Positions 1-5,867 of a DNA stretch of 11,301 nt are shown here, piece after piece. Position 1 is the first letter of the stretch. Each line of letters starts with the position of its first letter. The stretch lies in the NCBI GenBank assembly GCA_964469505.1, contig CAYXZO010000065.1:1-11301 (forward strand), given 5' to 3'. Position numbers and translations under genes: made by a program. The notes under the pieces are model-generated. The model searched no databases, was not told where the DNA came from, and worked only from the letters and a program-made list of their open reading frames with translations. Source of the DNA: CAYXZO01 sp964469505 (GTDB taxonomy: Bacteria > Fidelibacterota > UBA8477 > JABMPR01).

Positions 1-15
1 GATTAGATAAACTCT

Positions 16-54
16 CCGGTGATCTCGTCCCGACGGGTCGGGATCGATCACCGG
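16..54. repeat. Nested inverted repeat, CCGGTGATC family
   Basis: The outer arms CCGGTGATC (16-24) and GATCACCGG (46-54) are exact reverse complements. Inside them is a second perfect stem, TCCCGA (28-33) and TCGGGA (38-43), around a CGGG loop. The whole could fold into one long hairpin with a small internal bulge. The outer arms match the dyads at 350-379, 438-469 and 545-574, so this is a member of the same family with a longer centre. Confidence 0.7.
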
Positions 55-77
55 GTGGGGCTCGATTATCGGCTAAA

Positions 78-164
78 CTGTCATTGCGAGTCCGCCACCC
101 CGCCAGGGGTTCACGCCGGCCCGCCAGAGGGTCACGCCGGTAGGGCGGATTCGCCTGCTGGCAG
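78..164. repeat. Composite repeat: TCATTGCGAG tract plus two CCGCCAG units
   Basis: It starts with CTGTCATTGCGAG (78-90), a sequence I recall as the edge of a widespread intergenic repeat in many bacterial genomes. Two 20-nt units follow almost in tandem, CCGCCAGGGGTTCACGCCGG (100-119) and CCGCCAGAGGGTCACGCCGG (121-140), differing at two positions. Next comes GGGCGGATTCGCCTGCTGGCAG (143-164). The segment 121-164 recurs in diverged form at 261-303, and its 3' end recurs inverted at 487-499. No coding role is apparent. Confidence 0.65.
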
Positions 165-216
165 AGAATAGGAATGTTTGACGTAACTAACAAAATAACA
201 ATAATTTATTTCTATT

Positions 217-256
217 CCGGTCTCCGTTCTCCCGTTTTCGGTCTCCTTTCCTCCGG
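217..256. repeat. CCGGTCTCC motif, two degenerate copies
   Basis: CCGGTCTCCGTTCT (217-230) and CGGTCTCCTTTCCTCCGG (239-256) are diverged copies of a motif that occurs exactly twice elsewhere as ACCGGTCTCCTTTTCT (335-350 and 914-929). The 239-256 copy shares the trailing CTCCGG with the 914 copy. Confidence 0.5.
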
Positions 257-260
257 TCTT

Positions 261-303
261 CCGCCAGAAGGTCACGCCAGGGGGCGGATTCGCCTACCGG
301 CGA
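261..303. repeat. Second copy of the composite CCGCCAG repeat
   Basis: CCGCCAGAAGGTCACGCCAG (261-280) followed by GGGCGGATTCGCCTACCGGC (282-301) matches 121-164 along its whole length with a few substitutions. The two copies are direct repeats about 140 bp apart. The GGGCGGATTCGCC core is a partial palindrome that could form a hairpin. Confidence 0.65.
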
Positions 304-334
304 ACGGATCTCCGCTTCGCTTTGCTCCGCTCCG

Positions 335-350
335 ACCGGTCTCCTTTTCT
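335..350. repeat. 16-nt direct repeat, copy 1
   Basis: ACCGGTCTCCTTTTCT occurs exactly here and again at 914-929, about 580 bp away. Degenerate relatives lie at 217-230 and 239-256. Confidence 0.6.
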
Positions 351-379
351 TGGCGATCTCGACTAAGCTCGATCACCGG
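350..379. repeat. CCGGTGRTC dyad, spacer 12 nt (decayed left arm)
   Basis: The right arm GATCACCGG (371-379) is intact. The left arm TTGGCGATC (350-358) matches the expected CCGGTGATC at six of nine positions. The 12-nt spacer TCGACTAAGCTC is nearly identical to that at 448-459 (TCGACTGGGCTC). Constant arm and spacer lengths mark this as a defined repeat unit. Confidence 0.6.
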
Positions 380-391
380 GTTGAGCCCGGT

Positions 392-410
392 CCCTGAGCA
401 TAGTCGAAGG
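392..410. repeat. CCCTGAGCATAGTCGAAGG short repeat
   Basis: The sequence is of the CCTTCGAC...GCTCAGG class (shown here on the opposite strand), which I recall as a very common short intergenic palindromic repeat in many bacterial lineages. A diverged, inverted partner, CTTCGACAGGCCGAGGG, lies at 503-519. The pair flanks the 438-469 dyad. Confidence 0.55.
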
Positions 411-437
411 GCCGGGCGACACCATTAAAAATATAAT

Positions 438-469
438 CCCGGTGGTCTCGACTGGGCTCGACCACCGGG
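438..469. repeat. Perfect 10-bp inverted repeat, CCGGTGRTC family
   Basis: CCCGGTGGTC (438-447) and GACCACCGGG (460-469) are exact reverse complements around the 12-nt spacer TCGACTGGGCTC. This is the best preserved member of the dyad family. Confidence 0.75.
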
Positions 470-502
470 CAGTAAGGTCCCCGAGTCTGCCAGCAGGCGG
501 AT

Positions 503-519
503 CTTCGACAGGCCGAGGG
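503..519. repeat. Inverted partner of the 392-410 repeat
   Basis: CTTCGACAGGCCGAGGG resembles the reverse complement of the 392-410 sequence (CCTTCGACTATGCTCAGGG). Just upstream, CTGCCAGCAGGCG (487-499) is an exact inverted copy of 152-164. The whole 487-519 stretch therefore consists of repeat fragments. Confidence 0.5.
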
Positions 520-544
520 GACCGGCGGAACTATGCTAATAACC

Positions 545-574
545 TCGGTAATCTCGGCGGAGCTCGATCACCGG
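545..574. repeat. CCGGTGRTC dyad, spacer 12 nt
   Basis: TCGGTAATC (545-553) and GATCACCGG (566-574) flank TCGGCGGAGCTC. The left arm has two mismatches. Spacer length and its TCG...GCTC ends match the copies at 350-379 and 438-469. Confidence 0.65.
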
Positions 575-579
575 GGTTG

Positions 580-647
580 GCTCAGCCACCGGAGCGGACT
601 CGATCACCGGGCATGTTTCGACCACCGGCTAACGCTCAACCACCAGT
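580..647. repeat. Run of right-arm half sites
   Basis: Four right half-sites follow in the same direction: CAGCCACCGG (583-592), TCGATCACCGGG (600-611), TCGACCACCGGC (618-629) and CAACCACCAG (637-646). They are spaced about 18 nt apart and lack left arms. They look like partial duplications of the dyad's right arm, ordered like a degenerate short tandem array. Confidence 0.5.
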
Positions 648-785
648 CCCAGTCTCTCAACGCCCATCTTCCATCCACGGCTTTTAAAAAGACCGCATTC
701 AAAGCGGTGCTGAAGCGCCGCATTCCAACTCCTCCCGCGCTCACCGTTCAGCGTCTCAGCTACTACAAGGAACCAGCCCCCATAG

Positions 786-801
786 AACGGGCACGCCCGT
801 T
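786..801. repeat. 16-bp palindrome AACGGGCACGCCCGTT
   Basis: AACGGGC and GCCCGTT are exact reverse complements separated by AC. It could be a hairpin with a CACG tetraloop or a binding site for a dimeric regulator. No gene start lies close enough to assign it. Confidence 0.4.
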
Positions 802-895
802 ACACGTATCAATGACAGCTACTTTCTCAAAAAAATAGAAATAAAGAAATATGGACTAACCGGAGTGCAACGATTTCACCACCCTGATGTTTCAA

Positions 896-911
896 ACAGC
901 GGCAGCGCTGT
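896..911 (-). terminator. Possible weak terminator after the 943 gene
   Basis: Read leftward, ACAGCG-CTGC-CGCTGT forms a perfect 6-bp stem with a 4-nt loop about 30 nt past the stop codon at 943-945. It is followed by only three T residues. The position suits a 3' end for the phosphodiesterase transcript, but the T-tract is too short to be confident. Confidence 0.3.
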
Positions 912-913
912 CC

Positions 914-938
914 ACCGGTCTCCTTTTCTCCGGTTTCC
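914..938. repeat. 16-nt direct repeat, copy 2
   Basis: ACCGGTCTCCTTTTCT (914-929) is identical to 335-350, and CTCCGG follows as in the 239-256 copy. It lies immediately downstream of the leftward gene at 943. Confidence 0.6.
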
Positions 939-942
939 CTTC

Positions 943-2184
943 TTAATACCCTTTCAACATCCCTTTAACGTCTTCAAATCGGCCGTCGGTGGGAGCGGGT
1001 TTTAGACCCAGGATATGAGCAATCAAGGTGTATATGTCAACATTTTCAAAGGTAGGAGCCACATAGCCTTTTTTAAAAGCCGGACCGGTGGCGAAGAAGA
1101 TGCCGTGCATGTCTTTATCCGCCGGATCGTAGCCATGTGTGCCGCCGTGGAGTGGGACCCGCGGCAGATCTTTACGCCACACCACGCTCCAGCCGCTGTC
1201 CGCCACCGCCACAATGGGGAAAATGTGGGGATGGCGGTTGTAATGAAACCTTGCGGGCAGTTCCCCTTTCTTCCAAACCCGTAGATGGGGAGCCTTTTTC
1301 AAAGCCAGGTAAACGGTATCCATATAACCTGGTCTGGGCTTGAACATAAAGTTGGGATTATACCCTAGCGCGGTGTCTAACCAGCCGGGTTGTAAATAAT
1401 CGTCCAGAACTACCACCCGCTCGCGGGAAATGGGTCCCATTCCGTGATCCGAGGTGATGATGACATTTACCTGGTCGGCGATGGGGAGGCGGGCAAGTTT
1501 TTCCATGAAATCCCCGATGAGACTGTCGATATAAACCAATACTTCTTTGACTTCCGGACTACCGGGACCGTAAGCGTGGCTCCGGCTGTCCGGTTCGTGC
1601 ATGTACCAGGTGATGAGATGCGGTCGCCGTTCCGGTGGTAGCTGCAACCAGGCGATAACGCTGTCAGCCCGCTGGGCAAAAGGGAAATCATGCTGGTACC
1701 GTTTCCAAATGGAGGGGCGAATGCCTTTCACCGGGGCTTCAGAACCCACCCAGAAGTACGAGGCGCTTTTGACCCCCTGCTTTTCGGCGGTCACCCAGAT
1801 GGGTTCTCCCCCGTAAAAGGCACCGTCTTCCACGGCTTTGCGGTCGATTAAGTGATAATAGCGACCTAATTCCGGAGCGTAGAAGCTGTTCTGCACGATT
1901 CCATGATGTCCGGGATAGAGACCGGTGGCGATGGTATAGTGATTGGGGAACGTCTTGCTGGGAAAAGAAGGCTGCAGGGAACGAGCCCGCACGCCGTTCT
2001 GGGCTATTGCCAGCAGATTCTTCATAGGGGTCTTGTCCGGATAGTCCCAGCGACAGCCATCCAGGGACAGCATTACCACGTAGGGTCGATTGTCGATGGT
2101 AGGGTGGCTGGATGGGGCTAGGCCGCAGCTCACCACGAGGGCTGTTAGGATCAGGAGTAACAGTCGACGAAGCGATTTATACAT
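943..2184 (-). CDS. Ectonucleotide pyrophosphatase/phosphodiesterase-like lipoprotein
   Basis: This is an alkaline-phosphatase-superfamily enzyme of the NPP (type I phosphodiesterase/nucleotide pyrophosphatase) family, which cleaves phosphodiester or pyrophosphate bonds with two metal ions. Numbered from the upstream ATG at 2190, the expected ligands are all present: Asp44, nucleophile Thr80 (in SKTFPNHYT), Asn101, Asp201, His205, Asp248, His249 and His352. Their spacing is almost that of Xanthomonas NPP as I recall it. The N-terminus is a type II signal peptide (about LLLILTALVVSCG, lipidated Cys22), so the enzyme is probably anchored to the envelope facing the periplasm or outside. I prefer the ATG at 2184, because AAAGG (2191-2195) lies 6 nt before it but touches the ATG at 2190; this gives 413 residues. 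It follows the sdh terminator and so probably has its own promoter. Natural substrate unknown: nucleotides, sugar-nucleotides or phospholipid head groups are all possible. Confidence 0.88.
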   Translation of the reverse strand: MYKSLRRLLLLILTALVVSCGLAPSSHPTIDNRPYVVMLSLDGCRWDYPDKTPMKNLLAIAQNGVRARSLQPSFPSKTFPNHYTIATGLYPGHHGIVQNSFYAPELGRYYHLIDRKAVEDGAFYGGEPIWVTAEKQGVKSASYFWVGSEAPVKGIRPSIWKRYQHDFPFAQRADSVIAWLQLPPERRPHLITWYMHEPDSRSHAYGPGSPEVKEVLVYIDSLIGDFMEKLARLPIADQVNVIITSDHGMGPISRERVVVLDDYLQPGWLDTALGYNPNFMFKPRPGYMDTVYLALKKAPHLRVWKKGELPARFHYNRHPHIFPIVAVADSGWSVVWRKDLPRVPLHGGTHGYDPADKDMHGIFFATGPAFKKGYVAPTFENVDIYTLIAHILGLKPAPTDGRFEDVKGMLKGY

Positions 2185-2244
2185 AATCATCCTTTCTTTT
2201 TAACGACCGTCCGGCCGGTAGGCGTGGAATATAAGCTTTCAGCT

Positions 2245-2277
2245 AAAAAAAACAGGGCGCCGTGAAGGCGCCCTGTT
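2245..2277 (-). terminator. Intrinsic terminator of the sdhCAB operon
   Basis: Read leftward, the 11-nt arms AACAGGGCGCC (2277-2267) and GGCGCCCTGTT (2261-2251) pair perfectly around TTCAC. A run of eight T residues follows, overlapping the stem foot. The hairpin lies 23 nt past the sdhB stop. It is a textbook rho-independent terminator and separates sdhCAB from the phosphodiesterase gene on the same strand. Confidence 0.93.
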
Positions 2278-2299
2278 GAATCCTCAGTGAATATTGATG

Positions 2300-3058
2300 T
2301 CAGGCAAATAGTACCCGGAAATACTCCCGTTTCATGCGGGCGATATGCGCGATGCTGACCTCTTTGGGGCAGGCCGCTTCGCACTCGCCGTAGTTGGAAC
2401 AATCGCCGAAGCCCTCGGCATCCATCTGGGCCACCATGTTAGCCGCCCGTTCCTTGCGCTCCACCTGTCCTTGGGGTAGCAGCGCCAAGTGGCTGATCTT
2501 GGCGGCGGTAAACAGGGAGGCCGAGGCGTTGGGGCAGGCCGCCACACACGCCCCGCAACCGATACAGGCCGCGGCATCGAAGGCTTCGTCAGCCTTTTCT
2601 TTGGCGATGGGGATGCTGTTGGCATCGGGAGCGCTACCGGTGCGTACCGAGATGTAGCCCCCGGCGGCGATGATTCGGTCCAGCGCGCTGCGATCCACCA
2701 CCAGATCCTTGATGACGGGAAAGGCTTTGGCCCGCCAGGGCTCGATCCAGATGGTATCCCCATCCTGGAATTCCCGCATGTGCAGCTGGCAAGTAGTGGT
2801 GGCTTTTTTAGGACCGTGGGCCTGGCCGTTGATCATCAGGCCGCACTGGCCGCAGATTCCTTCCCGGCAGTCGCTGTCGAATTCAATAGGCTCTTTGCCT
2901 TCTTTAATGAGTTCTTCGTTCAACTCATCCAGCATTTCCAGAAAGGATTCTTCGGAGGACACTCCCTTTTTGATGTAGGTTTCAAAGCGCCCGGGAGAAT
3001 GGGCGTCTTTTTGGCGCCAGATCTTCAGCGTCAGCGTCATGATACGTTCTTTGCCCAT
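2300..3058 (-). CDS. sdhB: Succinate dehydrogenase/fumarate reductase iron-sulfur subunit
   Basis: This subunit carries electrons between the flavin and the membrane cytochrome b of complex II. From the ATG at 3058 it has 252 residues. The N-terminal ferredoxin-like domain holds the [2Fe-2S] ligands Cys64, Cys69, Cys72 (CREGICGQC) and Cys90. In the C-terminal helical domain, CIGCGACVAACP supplies Cys165, 168 and 171 to the [4Fe-4S] cluster and Cys175 to the [3Fe-4S] cluster. CSNYGECEAACP adds Cys220 and 226 to the [3Fe-4S] and Cys230 to the [4Fe-4S], with the same spacing as in E. coli SdhB. A GTG at 3064 is also in frame, but AAGGAG (3067-3072), which overlaps the sdhA stop, is 8 nt from the ATG and only 2 nt from the GTG. 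Last gene of the operon; the terminator follows. Confidence 0.96.
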   Translation of the reverse strand: MGKERIMTLTLKIWRQKDAHSPGRFETYIKKGVSSEESFLEMLDELNEELIKEGKEPIEFDSDCREGICGQCGLMINGQAHGPKKATTTCQLHMREFQDGDTIWIEPWRAKAFPVIKDLVVDRSALDRIIAAGGYISVRTGSAPDANSIPIAKEKADEAFDAAACIGCGACVAACPNASASLFTAAKISHLALLPQGQVERKERAANMVAQMDAEGFGDCSNYGECEAACPKEVSIAHIARMKREYFRVLFA

Positions 3059-3070
3059 CTTCACGTCTCC

Positions 3071-4984
3071 TTACTTGTAGCTGCGCTGGGTTAGTTTGAC
3101 GTTCTCGAACACCAGATCTTCCTGGTGGTAGATAGGCTCCTTGTCGGGACCGGCGTATTCCCAGACGGCCACGTTGGCGAATTCTTCGTCGTTGCGCAGA
3201 GCTTCGCCCTCTTCCGTCTGGTATTCTTCCCGGAAATGGCTGCCGCAGGACTCTTCCCGATGGAGGGCATCCCGGGCGATGAGTTCGCCCATTTCCAGAA
3301 AATCGGCCAGACGCAGTGCCTCTTCCAGGGTCTTGTTCAGCTCCTCGTTGGTGCCGGTGATTTTGACATTCTCCCAGAATTCCGCTTTGATTTCAGCCAG
3401 CTTCTCCATGGCGGTTTTCAAACCCTCGGCGTTGCGGGACATACCGGCGTAATCCCACAGAATTCGCCCCAGATCCCGGTGGATTTCCCGTACCGTGCGT
3501 TTGCCGTTGATGCTCATGATTTTCTGGATGCGCTCCTCCGCGGAGTGCAGAGCTTCTTTGACTTCCGGCGCGTCTTCGGTCACCTTTTCCAGTTCGGTAC
3601 CGGCGATGTAGCCGCCCAGGGTGTACGGCACCACGAAATAGCCATCGGCCAGGCCTTGCATCAAGGCGCTAGCACCCAGGCGATTGGCACCGTGATCGGA
3701 GAAGTTGGCTTCGCCCAACACGAAAAGGCCGGGAAGATTGCTCATGAGGTTGTAGTCTACCCAGAGACCACCCATGGTGTAGTGGACCGCGGGATAGATC
3801 CGCATGGGTGTTTCGTATGGATTTTCCGCTGTAATGCGCTCATACATTTCGAAAAGGTTGCCGTACTTTTCTTCAATGGCTTTGCGCCCCAAACGTTTAA
3901 TAGCATCGGCGAAATCCAGGTAAACTGCCAGGCCGGTGGGTCCCACGCCCCGACCTTCGTCAGTGACGGCCTTAGCGGCTCGAGAGGCGATATCTCGGGG
4001 AACCAGATTGCCAAAGGAGGGGTAGCGCCGTTCCAGATAATAATCCCGCTCTTCCTCGGGGATTTCGTTGGGCGGCCGGGGATCACCTTTCTTCTTGGGC
4101 ACCCACACCCGCCCATCGTTGCGAAGGCTTTCACTCATCAAGGTGAGCTTTGATTGGTGATCGCTGGTGAGGGGAAGGCAGGTGGGGTGGATCTGAACGA
4201 AGCAAGGATTGGCGAAAAAGGCGCCCTTTTTGTGACAACGCCAGGCGGCGCTGCCGTTGGAGTTCATGGCGTTAGTGGACAGGTAGTAAACATTACCATA
4301 ACCACCGGTGGCCAGAATCACGGCGTCAGCCAGGTGTACTTCCAGTTTTCCGGTGAAGAGGTGGCGACTAACAATTCCTCGAGCCTTGCCATTGATGACA
4401 ATCAGCTCCTGCATTTCGGTGCGGGTAAAGAGCTGGACTTTGCCTTCGTGCACCTGGCGCATCAAAGCGCTGTAAGCCCCCAGAAGCAGTTGCTGACCCG
4501 TTTGGCCCCGGGCGTAAAAGGTTCGGGAAACCTGGGCGCCGCCGAAAGACCGATTAGCCAGCAAGCCGCCGTATTCCCTGGCGAAAGGCACGCCTTGAGC
4601 CACAGCCTGGTCGATGATGTTGTTGCTGACCTGGGCCAGGCGGTAAACATTGGCTTCCCGCGAACGGTAATCACCGCCTTTGATGGTATCGTAGAACAAC
4701 CGCCAGATGCTGTCCCCATCGTTGGGATAGTTCTTGGCGGCGTTGATTCCCCCCTGGGCGGCGATACTGTGGGCCCGACGAGGGGAGTCTTGAATGCAAA
4801 AATTCTTCACATTGTAACCCAGCTCGGCCAGAGTAGCTGCCGCGGACGCCCCAGCCAAACCGGTTCCCACCACGATGATGGTGTGACGCCGCTTATTGGC
4901 CGGGCTGACCAGTTTCAATTCAAACCGATGTCGGTCCCACTTCTCGGCTAACGGACCGCTGGGAACTTTACCGTCCAGTTTCAT
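3071..4984 (-). CDS. sdhA: Succinate dehydrogenase/fumarate reductase flavoprotein subunit
   Basis: This is the catalytic subunit, oxidising succinate to fumarate or the reverse with covalent FAD. Of its 637 residues, GTGLAGASAA (40-49) is the dinucleotide-binding loop. His72 in RRAHSIAAQGG is the expected site of covalent FAD attachment. His266 (HPTCLP), Arg330 (PRDIASRA, proton-transfer Arg), His401 (HYTMGG) and Arg435 (GANRLGAS) are the substrate-site residues. Length and motifs fit the Bacillus/Bacteroidota-type SdhA rather than the shorter E. coli type. The start ATG overlaps the sdhC stop as ATGA (4981-4984), with AAGGGGG (4991-4997) as ribosome binding site inside sdhC; sdhB starts 13 nt past the stop. 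Sequence alone does not show which direction the enzyme runs in the cell. Confidence 0.97.
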   Translation of the reverse strand: MKLDGKVPSGPLAEKWDRHRFELKLVSPANKRRHTIIVVGTGLAGASAAATLAELGYNVKNFCIQDSPRRAHSIAAQGGINAAKNYPNDGDSIWRLFYDTIKGGDYRSREANVYRLAQVSNNIIDQAVAQGVPFAREYGGLLANRSFGGAQVSRTFYARGQTGQQLLLGAYSALMRQVHEGKVQLFTRTEMQELIVINGKARGIVSRHLFTGKLEVHLADAVILATGGYGNVYYLSTNAMNSNGSAAWRCHKKGAFFANPCFVQIHPTCLPLTSDHQSKLTLMSESLRNDGRVWVPKKKGDPRPPNEIPEEERDYYLERRYPSFGNLVPRDIASRAAKAVTDEGRGVGPTGLAVYLDFADAIKRLGRKAIEEKYGNLFEMYERITAENPYETPMRIYPAVHYTMGGLWVDYNLMSNLPGLFVLGEANFSDHGANRLGASALMQGLADGYFVVPYTLGGYIAGTELEKVTEDAPEVKEALHSAEERIQKIMSINGKRTVREIHRDLGRILWDYAGMSRNAEGLKTAMEKLAEIKAEFWENVKITGTNEELNKTLEEALRLADFLEMGELIARDALHREESCGSHFREEYQTEEGEALRNDEEFANVAVWEYAGPDKEPIYHQEDLVFENVKLTQRSYK

Positions 4985-5676
4985 GCTGCACCCCCTTGTA
5001 CGAAGAAGTAGATATAAACGGGGATAAACAGGAAACCCATCGCCAGAACGATGGCGATGAGAACCCCGACAAAGCGGATCAAGCCGTTGTACCGGGGATG
5101 GTTCAGCCCCAATGACTGAAAAGCGCTCCAGAAACCATGGCGCAGGTGAAACCCCAACAAGGCCATGACTATCACGTAAAACCCGCTGTAATAGGGATTT
5201 TTGAATTTTTCCACCACCAGTCGGTAGAGATCCCGGATTGGTGGTTCTCCATGGTAGCTGACGCTATACTCCGTGCCCCACTTGAAAGTTGCCAGGTGAA
5301 TCACCAGGAAGATCAATATCAACGAACCGGTGTAGATCATGGTAGTGGAGCTCAAAGTTTTCCGGCTGGGTGGTCCCAGGTCTTTTTTAATCTTGTATCC
5401 CTGGGGACGAGCCCGCCACTTGCCTAGCGTAATGCTGACGGCGGTAACGATGTGATAGAGAATGAAGACCAGAAAGACAAACTCGAAGGGATAGAGAATC
5501 TCTTTCACGCTGGTGAGGAAATGGGAATAGCGATTGAACAGTTCGGCGTCCTGGGCGTAGAGCGCCAGGTTCCCGGCCAGGTGTACCACGAGGAAGAACA
5601 CCAGAAATAGGCCGGTAAACGCCATGAAAATCTTTTTCCCCACCGAGGAAAGAGCCGCTTTGGTGAATGGTATCAT
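4981..5676 (-). CDS. sdhC: Succinate dehydrogenase cytochrome b subunit (single five-helix type)
   Basis: This membrane anchor of complex II passes electrons to or from quinone through two b hemes. From the ATG at 5676 it has 231 residues and about five membrane helices. Histidines at 32 (VVHLAGN), 75 (LYHIVTAVS), 127 (VIHLATF) and 177 (GFHLRH; His180 is an alternative) sit one per helix, as in the di-heme Bacillus SdhC and Wolinella FrdC. No sdhD is present, as expected for this class. An in-frame TTG at 5688 is an alternative start, but GGAG (5683-5686) is 6 nt from the ATG and would lie inside a TTG-started gene, so I chose the ATG. First gene of sdhCAB, overlapping sdhA by 4 nt and preceded by a dyad-rich leader. 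Confidence 0.94.
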   Translation of the reverse strand: MIPFTKAALSSVGKKIFMAFTGLFLVFFLVVHLAGNLALYAQDAELFNRYSHFLTSVKEILYPFEFVFLVFILYHIVTAVSITLGKWRARPQGYKIKKDLGPPSRKTLSSTTMIYTGSLILIFLVIHLATFKWGTEYSVSYHGEPPIRDLYRLVVEKFKNPYYSGFYVIVMALLGFHLRHGFWSAFQSLGLNHPRYNGLIRFVGVLIAIVLAMGFLFIPVYIYFFVQGGAA

Positions 5677-5722
5677 GGGCAGCTCCAATCCTTATTGAAT
5701 GGGTTGTTGCGTGGGTTTAATA

Positions 5723-5742
5723 ATACCTTGAGTCTCAGGTAT
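5723..5742. promoter_or_regulatory. Dyad ATACCT-N8-AGGTAT, possible operator
   Basis: ATACCT (5723-5728) and AGGTAT (5737-5742) are exact reverse complements around TGAGTCTC. Symmetry continues as GAG/CTC if one T is bulged, leaving too small a centre for a hairpin, so a dimeric regulator's DNA site is likelier. It lies about 50 bp before the sdhC start. Its ATA-CC/GG-TAT ends loosely recall Rrf2-family (IscR-like) sites, but the length differs; that resemblance is weak. Confidence 0.4.
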
Positions 5743-5752
5743 TTCACTGTCG

Positions 5753-5770
5753 TTTCCGCTCTGGCGGAAA
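5753..5770. promoter_or_regulatory. Hairpin or operator TTTCCGC-TCTG-GCGGAAA
   Basis: This is a perfect 7-bp inverted repeat with a 4-nt centre in the sdhC/acyltransferase divergent region. In RNA from either strand it would form a stable hairpin. No T-tract follows directly, so I read it as regulatory rather than as a terminator. Confidence 0.4.
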
Positions 5771-5783
5771 GTTATCCGACCCC

Positions 5784-5814
5784 TCTTTTTGCGCAAGGGA
5801 TAAGCCCAAAAAGA
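5784..5814. promoter_or_regulatory. Dyad TCTTTTTG-N15-CAAAAAGA
   Basis: The 8-bp arms (5784-5791 and 5807-5814) are exact reverse complements 15 nt apart, which places the half-sites about two helical turns from centre to centre. It lies about 55 bp upstream of the rightward start at 5868 and 110 bp upstream of sdhC. It is the third dyad in under 100 bp. Confidence 0.35.
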
Positions 5815-5867
5815 AGCTGCATTTTTCCCAGTTTTGAGCGTAATTGCCTCCCAAATGTGAGGAGTGT

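Larger units (their letters stand above)
1..942. other. Gene-free repeat island
   Basis: No frame here gives a convincing protein. The short open frames consist of translated repeats rich in Arg, Pro, Ser and His and have no recognisable domain. The stretch is instead built from several interleaved short repeat families: CCGGTGRTC/GAYCACCGG dyads, CCGCCAG...CACGCCGG units, a CTTCGAC...AGGG pair and a CCGGTCTCC motif. From about 640 to 900 repeats thin out and the sequence is unremarkable apart from a palindrome at 786-801 and a hairpin at 896-911. This looks like a recombinogenic or REP-like intergenic region, possibly also holding the 3' end signals of the leftward gene at 943. Confidence 0.7.

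Noticed and set aside
78..646. Possible CRISPR array in the repeat island
   Set aside because: Repeat units vary in sequence, spacing is irregular, several families are mixed, and no cas gene is present.
174..838. Three overlapping rightward open frames of 80-100 codons in the repeat island
   Set aside because: They are translations of the palindromic repeats, are rich in Arg/Pro/Ser/His, overlap each other in different frames and have no domain or credible ribosome binding site.
2489..3094. 201-codon rightward open frame antisense to sdhB
   Set aside because: It is the complement of an sdhB gene with all eleven cluster cysteines intact; the predicted protein has no family features.
3125..4951. 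Long rightward open frames (342 and 265 codons) back to back, antisense to sdhA
   Set aside because: They lie wholly opposite a strongly supported sdhA with all catalytic residues. Such antisense frames arise from the codon bias of GC-rich genes, and the translations show no recognisable family.
4981..5688. sdhC starting at the TTG at 5688
   Set aside because: The TTG has AAGGA directly adjoining it with no spacing, whereas the ATG at 5676 has GGAG at 6 nt.
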